Below, in pieces: positions 1 through 8,999 of a DNA stretch of 64,000 nt; within the stretch, counting starts at the first letter, position 1; every line of letters begins with the position of its first letter. This stretch comes from Streptomyces sp. SCSIO 30461. Its GTDB lineage: Bacteria > Actinomycetota > Actinomycetes > Streptomycetales > Streptomycetaceae. A program made the position numbers and the translations under genes. The notes under the pieces were generated by a model, which had not been told where the DNA came from, searched no databases, and saw only the letters and a list, made by a program, of their open reading frames with translations. The stretch is taken from positions 1 to 64,000 of the forward strand of contig NZ_CP146101.1 of assembly GCF_037023745.1 (NCBI RefSeq), in the 5' to 3' direction.

Positions 1-2430
1 ATGCGTCGCGAAGATGTCCCGGCCGTCCTGGCCGCTGTGGCGACCGGCGTATGGCGCTGGGACAACGCATCCGGGACCGTCACCCTCGACGCCGAGGCGG
101 CACGGCTGCTCGGGCTGCCCGCCGATGCCGGCACCGTCCCCGTGGCCACCCTGCGCGCCCGCTTCCACCCGGTGGACTGGGAGGAGGTCTACGGGCTCGT
201 GACGGTCGCGGTCGCCGACGGCTCCGTGACGGATCTCCGGATGCGGATCATCGACGGTGCGGGCGGCGTGCTGCGCACGGTGCGCAGCCGCTGCAAACCG
301 GTCATCGCGGACGGCGACTACCTGATCGTGGGAACGGTGGTGGAGGAGTTCGCGGCGGTGCCGGCGGTCGGGGGCCCGGGGCCGACCCGGGGCGCGACAT
401 CCGGTGACGGTGCATCCGAGGTCGACGGCGGGGACGGCGGCACGGGCGACGGCCCCGGCGGCGGCAGCGCGACGCCGCGCAGTGCCCCCACGGCCACCGG
501 CTGGCGCCGCTCACGCGAGGCGTTCCTGCTCGACGCCGGCCGTGCCCTGGCCGAGGCGCGCTCCACCCGGGAGGTACTGCGGGTCGCCGCGTCCCTGGAC
601 ATGCCCGGGTTCGCGCCTGACGGTCTCGTGGTCTTCGGTATGGAAGGCGACCGGCTCACCGTCGTGGGACACCACGGCTACGACCCGGACAAAGAGGCCG
701 TCCTCACGGACATACCCCTGGACACCGCCTTCCCCGCGGCCGACGTCCTGCGCAGCGGCCGGGCTCTCTACATCCCCACGCCCGCGGACTACCGGCGCCG
801 CTACCCGATCGTGTGGCCGCTCGTGGAGCGCTTCGGCCGCCAGTCCTGGGCTTTCCTGCCGCTCATCGTGGCAGGGCGCACCGTCGGGGTCTGGCTCGCC
901 TCCTTCGCCCAGCCCGTGGCCTTCACATCGGATGCCCGCTCGGTGCTCACCACGGTGGCCAGGATGCTGGCACAGGCGCTGTCCCGGGCCGGTGTCACGG
1001 ACGACCCGCGCGATCCCGTACGCGGCCCCTGGTCGGCGACGCCCGAGCTGGGCTCCGGGATCCCGGGGATGTCGGTGGCCGCACGCTATGTGCCCACCGG
1101 TGGCGGACCGCATGTCGGCGGCGACTGGTACGACCTGATCCCGCTGCCCGGTGGCACCCGGGTCGCGGGCGGGGGCGGGGGCCGGATCGCCCTGGTCATC
1201 GGGGACGTACAGGGCCATGACGTACGAGCCGCGGTGCTGATGGGGCAGTTGCGGATCGCGCTTCGCGCCTACGCCTCCGAAGGACACCGCCCGGACGCCG
1301 TGCTGGCACGGGCCTCCCGATTCCTGACGGGGCTGCACGAGTACGCGGAGGCCGACACATACGACGACGGCGACCTGGTCGAGCGGGCCGGGGCGTACAG
1401 CGGGCCGCGGTTCGCGACCTGCCTGTACATCGAGTGCGATCCGGCGACCGGCACTCTGGAGATCGCCCGCGCCGGGCACCCCGACCCGGCGATCCGGATG
1501 GCGGACGGCACGGTGATACTGCGGCCCACGGAGGGCGGGCTGCCGCTCGGCATCGACCCCGACTCGGACTATCCGACGACCAGGATCACTCTGGAGCCGG
1601 GCGAGACGATCATGGTCTGCACCGACGGCCTGCTGGCGACCGGCGGCCATGACCTCGTTTCCGGCTGGGAACGCGTCCGGTCCGTGCTCGAGGCACCGTT
1701 CAGCGGCGGACAGGCGCTGGAGAAACTCGCCGACGCGCTGGTCCAGGCCGTGCACGGGCCCGAGTCCCATTTCACCAGGGGACCGCTCGCCGACCGCCGC
1801 GAGGACGACATCGCGGTGCTGCTGCTGTCGCGGCACGGCGGGCCACCGCCCCGGAGCGCCCGCCGTACGGTGCTCACCGTCGCCCAGGCCGATCCGGCGC
1901 GGGTCGCGGTCGCGCGCCGCCAGCTGCGGGAGCTGCTGCACGACTGGGCGGACGGAGAGCAGGTCGACTCGGCGGTGCTGATGGTCTCCGAGATGATGAC
2001 CAATGTGCTCGTCCACACCGACTGCGACGCCCTGCTGGTGGCGGAGGCGACGGGCGACCTCGGCAGCCGGCGGCTGCGGGTGGAGGTCTCGGACTCCAGC
2101 GACGAGCTGCCGCACCGGCGGCAGCCGGGCGAGCTGGCCTCATCGGGGCGCGGGCTGGTGCTGATGGAGGTGCTCGCGGACATCTGGGGTGTGGAGCCGC
2201 GCGGCGAGGGCAAGTCGATCTGGTTCGAGCTCTACGAGCCGGGCCCACCGGGCGGGCTGCCGGGGCCGTCGGACGGTCCGGACGGTTCGGATGGGCCGGG
2301 TGGGCCGGGTGGGCCGGGTGGGCCGGGCGGGCCGGGCGGGCCGGGCGGGCCGGGCGGGCCGGGCGGCGCGGTCCCGGGCGGGGTGCCGCCGGACGCCGGC
2401 CCCTCGGTCGGCTCGCCGACCGGCGCATAG
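1..2430 (+). CDS. PP2C-type SpoIIE phosphatase with PAS, GAF and ATPase domains (5' end may lie outside window)
   Basis: Serine phosphatase expected to work in partner-switching control of alternative sigma factors. Order of domains: PAS-like region (about residues 10-110), Gly/Asp-rich linker (115-165), GAF (170-330), SpoIIE phosphatase (355-605, with VGGDWYD, GDVQGHD, CTDGL and DDIAVL metal and catalytic motifs) and an HATPase_c module (625-750, with N box MTNVLVHT and G box SGRGLVLM) resembling anti-sigma kinases. The combined phosphatase/kinase architecture is common in Streptomyces. The last 60 residues are a Gly-Pro-Gly repeat that overlaps the convergent permease gene by 199 bp. The reading frame is open from base 1, so a longer N terminus upstream of the window is likely. 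Target antagonist and sigma factor are not visible here. Confidence 0.9.
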   Translation: MRREDVPAVLAAVATGVWRWDNASGTVTLDAEAARLLGLPADAGTVPVATLRARFHPVDWEEVYGLVTVAVADGSVTDLRMRIIDGAGGVLRTVRSRCKPVIADGDYLIVGTVVEEFAAVPAVGGPGPTRGATSGDGASEVDGGDGGTGDGPGGGSATPRSAPTATGWRRSREAFLLDAGRALAEARSTREVLRVAASLDMPGFAPDGLVVFGMEGDRLTVVGHHGYDPDKEAVLTDIPLDTAFPAADVLRSGRALYIPTPADYRRRYPIVWPLVERFGRQSWAFLPLIVAGRTVGVWLASFAQPVAFTSDARSVLTTVARMLAQALSRAGVTDDPRDPVRGPWSATPELGSGIPGMSVAARYVPTGGGPHVGGDWYDLIPLPGGTRVAGGGGGRIALVIGDVQGHDVRAAVLMGQLRIALRAYASEGHRPDAVLARASRFLTGLHEYAEADTYDDGDLVERAGAYSGPRFATCLYIECDPATGTLEIARAGHPDPAIRMADGTVILRPTEGGLPLGIDPDSDYPTTRITLEPGETIMVCTDGLLATGGHDLVSGWERVRSVLEAPFSGGQALEKLADALVQAVHGPESHFTRGPLADRREDDIAVLLLSRHGGPPPRSARRTVLTVAQADPARVAVARRQLRELLHDWADGEQVDSAVLMVSEMMTNVLVHTDCDALLVAEATGDLGSRRLRVEVSDSSDELPHRRQPGELASSGRGLVLMEVLADIWGVEPRGEGKSIWFELYEPGPPGGLPGPSDGPDGSDGPGGPGGPGGPGGPGGPGGPGGPGGAVPGGVPPDAGPSVGSPTGA

Positions 2431-3470
2431 CGCTTGCGCAGTTCGCTGAACACCCCGAAGGCGGCGGCTGTCAGCGGTACGGCCAGCAGCATGCCGAGGA
2501 TCCCGGCCAATCCCGCGCCCGCCGTGATGGCCAGCATCACCACGGCCGGGTGCATCTGGACCGTACGGCTCTGGATCATCGGCTGGAGGATGTGGCCCTC
2601 CAGGACCTGCACGGCCAGCACCACGCCGAGCGCCCAGAGCGCGATCACGAAGCCGCGGTCGGCGAGCGCCACCAGCACGGCGACCGAGCCCGAGATGAAC
2701 GCGCCGAGGTAGGGGATGTAGGCGAACACGAAGACCAGGGCACCGAGACCCACCGCGCCGGGCACCCGCAGGATCAGCAGGCCGAGGGTGATGCAGACGG
2801 CGTCGATCAGCGCGATCAGGGTGGTCCCGCGCATGAATCCCTCGACCGCCTCGAAGGCCCTGCGGCCCATCGCCTCAGCGGTGTCCGCGCTCGCATGCGG
2901 GGCGAAGGAGCGCAGGGCGCGGACCGCGTGATCGGAGTCGCGGAGGAAGAAGAAGATCAGCAGCAGGGCGAGCACGGCGATCGCGATCATCTCGCCGACC
3001 ACGCTCAGTCCGGAGATCACCCCGGTGGCGGCGGTGCCGCCGAATTTCGCCATCAAGTCCTTGGAGTTGGACGCCAGGTCCTCCAGGGACGTGCCGGCGG
3101 GCCCGAATTGCTTCGCGAGGTCCCGGGCAACCTGCCGCAGCGAGGTGACGATCTGGTCGCCCGACTCGATGAGCGCGTTGACCACGATGTAGATCGCGCC
3201 ACCGACCACGATGACGACGGCGGCACAGGTCAGTCCCGCGGCGATCGAGCGCCGGACCTTCATGTCGACCAGCCGCCGGTACAGCGGATTGAGCAGCGCG
3301 GTGCCGAGCACGGCGAGCAGTACCGGGATGACGGCGGTCTTGAAGGCGACGATCACCTTGATGCCGACGGCGACGACCCCGGCCGCCAGGAGCACCGCGG
3401 CGCACCAGGCGGCCAGCCGCCAGACGGGCCGGGGAAGGAGGGGCCACGGCGCCCCGGGCTGTGGCTGCAT
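2232..3470 (-). CDS. AI-2E family transporter (PerM-like permease)
   Basis: 412-residue polytopic membrane protein of the AI-2E/PerM family, whose substrates are mostly unproven. Hydrophobic segments lie around residues 15-65, 75-100, 150-178 and a dense block from 210 to 345, matching the usual eight-helix plan. The family hallmark near the C terminus, EGHILQPMI followed by VQMHPAVV, is present at about residues 290-310. The membrane part ends at about 350. After it comes a hydrophilic tail of Pro-Pro-Gly repeats that overlaps the 3' end of the convergent phosphatase gene. Family members often end near the last helix, so the tail is an addition. Transport function is inferred from family only. 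Confidence 0.88.
   Translation of the reverse strand: MQPQPGAPWPLLPRPVWRLAAWCAAVLLAAGVVAVGIKVIVAFKTAVIPVLLAVLGTALLNPLYRRLVDMKVRRSIAAGLTCAAVVIVVGGAIYIVVNALIESGDQIVTSLRQVARDLAKQFGPAGTSLEDLASNSKDLMAKFGGTAATGVISGLSVVGEMIAIAVLALLLIFFFLRDSDHAVRALRSFAPHASADTAEAMGRRAFEAVEGFMRGTTLIALIDAVCITLGLLILRVPGAVGLGALVFVFAYIPYLGAFISGSVAVLVALADRGFVIALWALGVVLAVQVLEGHILQPMIQSRTVQMHPAVVMLAITAGAGLAGILGMLLAVPLTAAAFGVFSELRKRYAPVGEPTEGPASGGTPPGTAPPGPPGPPGPPGPPGPPGPPGPPGPSEPSGPSDGPGSPPGGPGS
2293..2364. repeat. Eight tandem 9-bp units coding collagen-like tails on both strands
   Basis: Eight contiguous copies of GGGCCGGG(T/C): the first three end in T, the last five in C. The plus strand reads Gly-Pro-Gly in the phosphatase gene and the minus strand reads Pro-Pro-Gly in the AI-2E permease gene. 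Because the unit is a multiple of three, copy-number change would leave both frames intact. Confidence 0.95.
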
Positions 3471-3565
3471 CCCTCCAGCGGATCACGGCACCGCCGGGGC
3501 GTCCCGCCCACCGGGCCCGGGCGGGTGACACCCCATCAGTTTCAGGGACCGGACGGGCGCCGGTG

Positions 3566-4522
3566 TCACATGCCGTGCACCGCCGGGATCGTGCCCAGCC
3601 GCCCCTTCTGGAAGTCCTCGAACGCCTGCTGGAGCTCCTCGCGGGTGTTCATCACAAACGGCCCGTAGTGCGCCATCGGCTCCCGGATCGGCTGCCCGCC
3701 GAGCAGCACGACCTCCAGGTCAGGGGTGTGCCCGTCCTGCTTCTCGTCCGCACGGACGGTCAGCGCGGAGCCCTCGCCGAAGACGGCGGTCTGCCCCTGC
3801 TCGATCGGGCGCCGCTCGGCACCGACCGTGCCGCGGCCGGCCAGCACGTATCCGAGACCGTTGAAGTCCTCCCGCCAGGGCAGGCCGACCTCCGCCCCCG
3901 GCGCCAGCGTCGCGTGCACCATCGTGATCGGGGTGTGCGTGATGCCGGGGCCCTCGTGGCCGTCCAGCCCGCCCGCGATCACCCGGAGCAGCGCGCCACC
4001 GTCGGGCGAGGTCAGCAGCCGCACCTGGCCACCGCGGATGTCCTGGTAGCGGGGGGCCATCATCTTGTCCTTGGCCGGGAGGTTCACCCACAGCTGGAGA
4101 CCGTGGAAGAGCCCGCCGGACACGACGAGGTGCTCCGGCGGAGCCTCTATGTGGAGAAGCCCGGCACCGGCCGTCATCCACTGGGTGTCGCCGTTGGTGA
4201 TCGTGCCGCCGCCACCGTGGGAGTCCTGGTGGTCGAAGACGCCGTCGATGATGTAAGTGACGGTCTCGAAGCCCCGGTGGGGATGCCAGGGGGTCCCCTT
4301 CGGCTCCCCGGGCTGGTACTCCACCTCGCCCATCTGGTCCATCATGATGAACGGGTCGAGGTACCGGTAGTTGATCCCGGCGAACGCGCGCCGCACCGGG
4401 AAGCCCTCCCCTTCGAAACCGCTGGGAGCCGTGGTCACGGCGCGTACCGGACGCTGCACGGCGTCCGCGGAAGCGCTGACGCGCGGCAGGGTGAGCGGGT
4501 TCTCGACAGTCACTGCGGGCAT
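3566..4522 (-). CDS. Pirin family protein
   Basis: 318-residue bicupin of the pirin family; members include quercetin dioxygenases and redox-sensitive regulators. The N-terminal cupin (about residues 40-150) keeps the metal-site pattern HPHRGFET, then DHQDSHG, then HIEAPPE, consistent with three His and one Glu binding iron. The C-terminal cupin covers about 170-300. ATG at 4522 is preceded by a strong ribosome site (AAGGAGGT, 8 nt spacing). Upstream at 4550-4566 is a partly symmetric AGTT...AACT box that may be a MarR-type operator. It is transcribed alone, after the SseB-like gene and its terminator. Biochemical role is not determined by sequence. Confidence 0.9.
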   Translation of the reverse strand: MPAVTVENPLTLPRVSASADAVQRPVRAVTTAPSGFEGEGFPVRRAFAGINYRYLDPFIMMDQMGEVEYQPGEPKGTPWHPHRGFETVTYIIDGVFDHQDSHGGGGTITNGDTQWMTAGAGLLHIEAPPEHLVVSGGLFHGLQLWVNLPAKDKMMAPRYQDIRGGQVRLLTSPDGGALLRVIAGGLDGHEGPGITHTPITMVHATLAPGAEVGLPWREDFNGLGYVLAGRGTVGAERRPIEQGQTAVFGEGSALTVRADEKQDGHTPDLEVVLLGGQPIREPMAHYGPFVMNTREELQQAFEDFQKGRLGTIPAVHGM

Positions 4523-4585
4523 GGGGTGACCTCCTTGTGCGTCCAGATTAGTTGAACGCTGAACTTCTTGCCACCCCCAACGCGA

Positions 4586-4615
4586 GACGCCCGAGAGGAA
4601 TTCCTCCCGGGCGTC
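4586..4615 (-). terminator. Hairpin terminator downstream of SseB-like gene
   Basis: Left arm GACGCCCGAGAGGAA pairs with TTCCTCCCGGGCGTC, a 15-bp stem with one A-C mismatch and no unpaired loop. It lies between the SseB-like stop at 4662 and the pirin promoter, so it probably ends the SseB-like transcript. Confidence 0.6.
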
Positions 4616-4661
4616 CGGCCAGGCCCGACGAGCCGATCATCCGATCAGCCGTATATACCGA

Positions 4662-5168
4662 TCAGCCGTACATGCGCCGCATCGCGAAGTCGACCATCTG
4701 CTCCACGGCCTTGGCGTCGAACACCATCCGGTGGTCGCCCTCCATGTCCAGGACGAAGCCGTAGCCGGTCGGCAGCAGGTCGATCACCTCGGCTCCGGTG
4801 ATCACGAAGTGCTTGGACTCCTTGCCCGCGTACCGGCGCAGCTCCTTCAGCGAGGTGAACATGGGGATCACCGGCTGCTGGGTGTTGTGCAGCGCCAGGA
4901 ATCCAGGGTTGTCGCCCCGCGGGCAGTACACCTTCGACGTGGCGAAGATCTGCTGGAAGTCCTCGGCGGACAGCGACCCGGTCGTGAACGCCCGCACCGC
5001 GTCGGCGAGCGACGGCGGCGACGGCTCCGGGTACAGCGGCTGCTCCCCATAGCCCGGGGCCTGGCCGCCACCGTAACCGGCACCCGGCATTCCGGCGCCG
5101 TGCATGGGCTGCTGCGGCGGGGCGCCGTAGTGATGCTGGGCACCCGGGTTCTGGTCGTAGCCGTACAT
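4662..5168 (-). CDS. SseB family protein
   Basis: 168 residues. The first 45 are Gly/Pro/Tyr/Gln-rich (MYGYDQNPG start) and low complexity. The remainder (about 48-168) is an SseB N-terminal-type domain, beginning SLADAVRAF and containing VYCPRGDNPGFLAL and GYGFVLDMEGDHRMVF. SseB-domain proteins in Streptomyces have no settled function. The ATG at 5168 is preferred because the upstream in-frame codons to 5294 look like non-coding leader, and GGTAGG sits 9-10 nt before the ATG. It is transcribed away from the acyl-CoA dehydrogenase gene and followed by a hairpin at 4586-4615. Confidence 0.78.
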   Translation of the reverse strand: MYGYDQNPGAQHHYGAPPQQPMHGAGMPGAGYGGGQAPGYGEQPLYPEPSPPSLADAVRAFTTGSLSAEDFQQIFATSKVYCPRGDNPGFLALHNTQQPVIPMFTSLKELRRYAGKESKHFVITGAEVIDLLPTGYGFVLDMEGDHRMVFDAKAVEQMVDFAMRRMYG

Positions 5169-5524
5169 GGGCGCAAGCCTACCGAGCCATCGCGCCCTGA
5201 CGGGGTGGGTACCGGACACCGCCGAACACGGTCGACCCAGGACGGAACCGCAGCCGGTCCCCAGCCGGCCCCGAACCGGCAATGAGTCGATCACGAGCAG
5301 GAACAGCGCTGGTCAGCACCCCTCCACCTCCCCTCAGCGCCACTCAAGCGCCGATCCACAGGAGAGCCGCACCCTCGGCGTCATCCGCACATGCGGGACG
5401 CGTCACAGATGTCCGTTAGGGGTTGCCTCTTATTACCGACGGGTAGCATCATCTCGACTACCAATCGGTAGATGTGTGTACTGACGTACGAGGACCCCCT
5501 CCCAATCCATACGGAGCCGTCGCC
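5169..5524. promoter_or_regulatory. Divergent intergenic region (356 bp) between SseB-like and acyl-CoA dehydrogenase genes
   Basis: No coding frame with domain support. It must hold the promoter of the minus-strand SseB-like gene at the left and that of the dehydrogenase at the right, where a candidate -35 TTGCCT (5423-5428) and -10 TAGCAT (5444-5449, 15-bp spacing) overlap paired inverted repeats at 5433-5471. The stretch 5230-5400 shows nothing else recognisable. Confidence 0.5.
5433..5471 (+). promoter_or_regulatory. Tandem operator, two TACC-N4-GGTA boxes upstream of acyl-CoA dehydrogenase
   Basis: Two 14-bp inverted repeats, TTACCGACGGGTAG (5433-5446) and CTACCAATCGGTAG (5458-5471), start 25 bp apart. 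The first spans the space between the candidate -35 and -10 elements. The spacing and symmetry fit two dimers of a TetR-type fatty-acid regulator; the regulator is not identified. Confidence 0.55.
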
Positions 5525-7351
5525 ATGGGCCACTACAAGTCGAATCTCCGCGACATCGAGTTCAACCTCTTCGAGGTGCTCGGCCGCGACAAGCTGTACG
5601 GCACCGGCCCGTTCGCGGAGATGGACGTCGAGACCGCCAAGAGCATCCTGGACGAGCTCTCCCGCCTCGCGGAGAACGAGCTCGCCGAGTCCTTCGCGGA
5701 CGCCGACCGCAACCCGCCGGTCTTCGACCCGGAGACCAACACCGCTCCGGTGCCCGCCAGCTTCAAGAAGAGCTACAAGGCATTCATGGAGTCCGAGTAC
5801 TGGCGCCTCGGCCTGCCGGAGGAGATCGGCGGCACCACCGCGCCCCGGTCGCTCGTCTGGTCGTACGCCGAGCTGCTGCTGGGCTCGAACCCGGCCATCT
5901 GGATGTACTCCTCGGGCCCGGCCTTCGCCGGCATCCTGCACGACGAGGGCAACGAGGCCCAGAAGAAGATCGCCCAGATCGCGGTCGAGAAGCAGTGGGG
6001 CTCCACCATGGTCCTCACCGAGCCGGACGCCGGCTCGGACGTCGGTGCCGGACGCACCAAGGCGATCCAGCAGGAGGACGGCTCCTGGCACATCGAGGGT
6101 GTCAAGCGCTTCATCACCTCCGGTGAGCACGACATGGAGGAGAACATCCTCCACTACGTCCTCGCCCGCCCCGAGGGCCACGGCCCCGGCACCAAGGGCC
6201 TGTCCCTCTTCCTCGTGCCGAAGTTCCACTTCGACTGGGAGACCGGCGAGCTGGGCGAGCGCAACGGCGTCTACGCCACGAACGTCGAGCACAAGATGGG
6301 CCTCAAGGCCTCCAACACCTGCGAGATGACCTTCGGCGACAAGCACCCCGCCAAGGGCTGGCTGATCGGCGACAAGCACGACGGCATCCGCCAGATGTTC
6401 ATGATCATCGAGTTCGCCCGCATGATGGTCGGCACGAAGGCGATCTCCACCCTGTCGACGGGCTACCTGAACGCGCTGGAGTACGCCAAGGAGCGCGTCC
6501 AGGGCTCCGACCTGTCGCAGTTCATGGACAAGACCGCACCCAAGGTCACCATCACCAACCACCCCGACGTGCGCCGCTCGCTGATGACGCAGAAGGCGTA
6601 CGCGGAGGGCATGCGCTCCCTCGTCCTCTACACCGCGTCCGTCCAGGACGAGATCGCGATCAAGGAGGCCGCGGGCGAGGACGCCAAGGCGCTGCACGGC
6701 CTGAACGACCTGCTCCTGCCGATCGTGAAGGGCTACGGCTCCGAGAAGGCGTACGAGCAGCTCGCCCAGTCGCTCCAGATCTTCGGTGGCTCCGGCTACC
6801 TCCAGGAGTACCCGATCGAGCAGTACATCCGGGACGCCAAGATCGACACCCTCTACGAGGGCACCACCGCGATCCAGGGCCAGGACTACTTCTTCCGGAA
6901 GATCGTCCGCGACCAGGGCGCGTCCCTGAACCTGCTGGCCGAGGAGATCAAGAAGTTCCTCGCGGTCGGCGACGGCGGCGACGAGCTGGCCGGCGCCCGT
7001 GACGCGCTCGCCAAGGCCGCCGTGGACCTGGAGGGCATCGTCGGCCGGATGCTCACCGACCTCACCGCCACCGGCGAGGACGTCAAGAACATCTACAAGG
7101 TCGGCCTCAACACCACCCGCCTGCTGCTGGCCTCCGGCGACGTCGTCGTCGGCTACCTGCTGCTGCGCGGCGCGGCCGTCGCCGCCGAGAAGCTGGCGAC
7201 CGCGTCCGCCAAGGACAAGGCGTTCTACCAGGGCAAGATCGCGGCCGCGAAGTTCTTCGCAGCCAACGTCCTGCCGGGTGTGGGCCTGGCCCGCGAGATC
7301 GCCGATGGCGTCGACAACGAGCTGATGGAGCTGGACGAGGCCGCGTTCTAA
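5525..7351 (+). CDS. Acyl-CoA dehydrogenase, long FadE5-like form
   Basis: 608-residue flavoprotein catalysing alpha,beta-dehydrogenation of fatty acyl-CoA, the first step of beta-oxidation. The N-terminal helical region covers about residues 1-165, the FAD-contacting middle domain has [13 protein letters not shown] (about 160-172), and the C-terminal helical domain contains the family signature [14 protein letters not shown] near 445-460. About 130 further residues form the extension typical of this large subfamily. ATG at 5525 (MGHYKSN) matches the usual start; an upstream in-frame GTG region would add 17 atypical residues. It is monocistronic with a strong terminator at 7371-7409. Two operator boxes lie about 55-90 bp upstream. 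Confidence 0.92.
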   Translation: MGHYKSNLRDIEFNLFEVLGRDKLYGTGPFAEMDVETAKSILDELSRLAENELAESFADADRNPPVFDPETNTAPVPASFKKSYKAFMESEYWRLGLPEEIGGTTAPRSLVWSYAELLLGSNPAIWMYSSGPAFAGILHDEGNEAQKKIAQIAVEKQWGSTMVLTEPDAGSDVGAGRTKAIQQEDGSWHIEGVKRFITSGEHDMEENILHYVLARPEGHGPGTKGLSLFLVPKFHFDWETGELGERNGVYATNVEHKMGLKASNTCEMTFGDKHPAKGWLIGDKHDGIRQMFMIIEFARMMVGTKAISTLSTGYLNALEYAKERVQGSDLSQFMDKTAPKVTITNHPDVRRSLMTQKAYAEGMRSLVLYTASVQDEIAIKEAAGEDAKALHGLNDLLLPIVKGYGSEKAYEQLAQSLQIFGGSGYLQEYPIEQYIRDAKIDTLYEGTTAIQGQDYFFRKIVRDQGASLNLLAEEIKKFLAVGDGGDELAGARDALAKAAVDLEGIVGRMLTDLTATGEDVKNIYKVGLNTTRLLLASGDVVVGYLLLRGAAVAAEKLATASAKDKAFYQGKIAAAKFFAANVLPGVGLAREIADGVDNELMELDEAAF

Positions 7352-7370
7352 GCAGCCCCTGCCAGCCGAC

Positions 7371-7409
7371 CCGGTGCCGCCACCCGACTCGTTCGGGTGG
7401 CGGCACCGG
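7371..7409 (+). terminator. Strong hairpin terminator after acyl-CoA dehydrogenase
   Basis: Perfect 17-bp stem (CCGGTGCCGCCACCCGA with its complement) and 5-nt loop CTCGT, beginning 19 bp after the stop codon. No T tract, as is normal in Streptomyces. Confidence 0.85.
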
Positions 7410-7440
7410 CGTATCCGCCGGGGATCACGGGACAGCCCCC

Positions 7441-7761
7441 CAGGCCGGCAGCACGGCCCGGAATCCCGTCCATGGGAGCAGCCGTGACCGCAGGGCGGGC
7501 GCCAAGGACAAGCTCTCCGATGCGGACCGGATCCTGGCCGCCGTCCTCTGCCTACGCAAGATCGGCACCCGTGACCTGCCCGCCCGGCTCTTCGGCGTCG
7601 CCGGAAGCACGCTCACGCGGGCCGTCCAAGAGGTACGGCCCCTCCTGGCCGAGCACGCGACCCCGCCCCTCAACCGCTGATTCCGCACCCCGACTGACGT
7701 GGCCGCCCACCTCGACACGTACGGCAGCCAGCCCCCGCGGAAGATCAAACCCGCACGGTGA
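7441..7761 (+). pseudogene. Transposase remnant with internal stop
   Basis: One frame reads as the N-terminal helix-turn-helix part of a transposase (KLSDADRILAAVLCLRK, then ARLFGVAGSTLTRAV and VRPLLAEH) up to a TGA at 7678-7680. It then continues in the same frame with FRTPTDVAAHL and PPRKIKPAR to a TGA at 7761. The second part looks like the same transposase beyond the nonsense codon. No start codon or terminal repeats were found and the catalytic DDE domain is absent, so this is a decayed fragment. The IS family is uncertain (ISAzo13-like is possible). Confidence 0.6.
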
Positions 7762-7787
7762 TTCTTTACGAGCCCTAGGCTGAGACG

Positions 7788-8465
7788 ATGAACTCCGTCG
7801 CGTTTCCGCCTCCTGGCTGTGCTCACGAGGACTCCCTCCGCGCGTACCTCGCCCAGCGACCGCCCCAGGAGGACGCACTGCGGGCGCTGCTCGCGTTGTA
7901 CCTCCACACCTTCGACACCCCCGAGATACAAGCGGGCTACCGCACGCTCGGCAGTCCCCGGGTCGAAGTGGAGGGCCTCGACGAGGAGATCCGCGGTGCA
8001 ATCCTGCGCGAGTACGGGGGCCACGGCGGAGCGGAGAGCGATCCACGATGGGCCGTCGAACGCATCTGCGCGGCCCTTCCCCCGCCACCTGATCAGGACG
8101 AGCAACTGCGACGGGCGACGGCAGCCCTCGCCGCCGCGGACCTCGCTCCGGAGCCGCCCGTGAGCTGTGGCGAGGAACGGGGTACGGGGCAGGGTACCTT
8201 CCACCTCATCAGGCACCGGCAGGGCGCGGTCGAGGTGAGCACGCTCGGCCGGTTCGTGTGCGGCAACGACGGCTCCGACACGTTTCTGTGGCGGTGGTCG
8301 GACGATCACGACGTCACGGCGGCGCGCGCCGCGCTCGAATCGGCCGGATTCCGCTGGGTGAACCCGGACCTCGGCTCGATCGAGGTATCCGGCCTCAGCG
8401 TCTACTACTTCGGCCGGCGCGAGCCGCTCTCCGTGGGAGCCCTGCTCTTCTACTGGCAGTCTTAG
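7788..8465 (+). CDS. Hypothetical protein lodged between transposase remnants
   Basis: 225 residues and not recognised as a known family. The first half is acidic and helical (EDALRALLALYLHTF, GLDEEIRGAILREYG). The second half is more globular, with LIRHRQGAVEVSTLGRF, WRWSDDHDVTAARAALESAGF and a C-terminal LSVGALLFYWQS. There is no signal peptide, membrane segment or Cys/His metal motif. ATG at 7788 lacks a good ribosome site. Codon use keeps high third-position GC, so it may be a genuine gene. It is enclosed by transposase fragments on both sides and was possibly carried in with them. Confidence 0.55.
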   Translation: MNSVAFPPPGCAHEDSLRAYLAQRPPQEDALRALLALYLHTFDTPEIQAGYRTLGSPRVEVEGLDEEIRGAILREYGGHGGAESDPRWAVERICAALPPPPDQDEQLRRATAALAAADLAPEPPVSCGEERGTGQGTFHLIRHRQGAVEVSTLGRFVCGNDGSDTFLWRWSDDHDVTAARAALESAGFRWVNPDLGSIEVSGLSVYYFGRREPLSVGALLFYWQS

Positions 8466-8486
8466 TACTGCAACCGCATCTGGGGG

Positions 8487-8624
8487 TCACGGCCTCGGAG
8501 TCGGCCGGCCGGAGACGGTGGCCAGCACATACGCCACGCGGCGTTCCTCCAGCCACACCCGGAAGTGATCGGCCTGCCCGTATGCCTCATCCGCGGTGAC
8601 CCAGGCGAACGGCACCGCCGCGTC
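8487..8624 (-). pseudogene. Transposase fragment, minus strand
   Basis: Minus-strand translation gives AVPFAWVTADEAYGQ then RVWLEERRVAYVLATV, the middle part of an IS701/IS4-type DDE transposase (the VTADE segment carries the second catalytic Asp). Only about 45 residues survive. Homology stops near 8624, where a different, plus-strand transposase remnant begins, so two elements appear joined end to end. Confidence 0.6.
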
Positions 8625-8990
8625 GATCCGCGGCTGGTGCGTCAGAAGGTGTGGGCGCACCTCGTCGTGCATCGCTGCCTGACCGGCATCATCATGCACT
8701 TGGCCGACGCCACGGCATCGGTCCTGACCGCATCTCGTTCACCAAGGTCCTCAAGCACACCCGCCGCAGCGTGGTCCGCCAACATGCCGAAACCCGGCAA
8801 AGATCCGAAAGTTCCTGGCCTCGCTGGCGGAGAAGGTCCACAGGAAGCTCGACAACGGCACCCGCCGCCTCCGAGAAGCGGACCGCTTCCTCAAGCGGCC
8901 CAGCTCGCTCTGCTCCTACCGACCGAAGGACCGGCCACGAACCCCGGTACGCCGAGTGGCCGCCAAGATCATCACACTGCGTCGCGACGG
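8625..8990 (+). pseudogene. IS4-like transposase C-terminal remnant with two frameshifts
   Basis: Three consecutive pieces of one transposase C terminus lie in three frames: DPRLVRQKVWAHLVVHRCL (from 8625), then DRISFTKVLKHTRRSVVRQ (about 8725-8785), then KFLASLAEKVHRKLDNGTRR followed by READRFLKRPSS (about 8805-8905). The order matches the C-terminal third of IS4-type transposases common in Streptomyces. At least two frameshifts and loss of the N-terminal two thirds make it non-functional. Confidence 0.65.
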
Positions 8991-8999
8991 GTATCCACC

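Noticed and set aside
511..2115. 534-codon minus-strand frame under the SpoIIE phosphatase
   Set aside because: No motif or ribosome site, and the plus strand has intact phosphatase and ATPase motifs.
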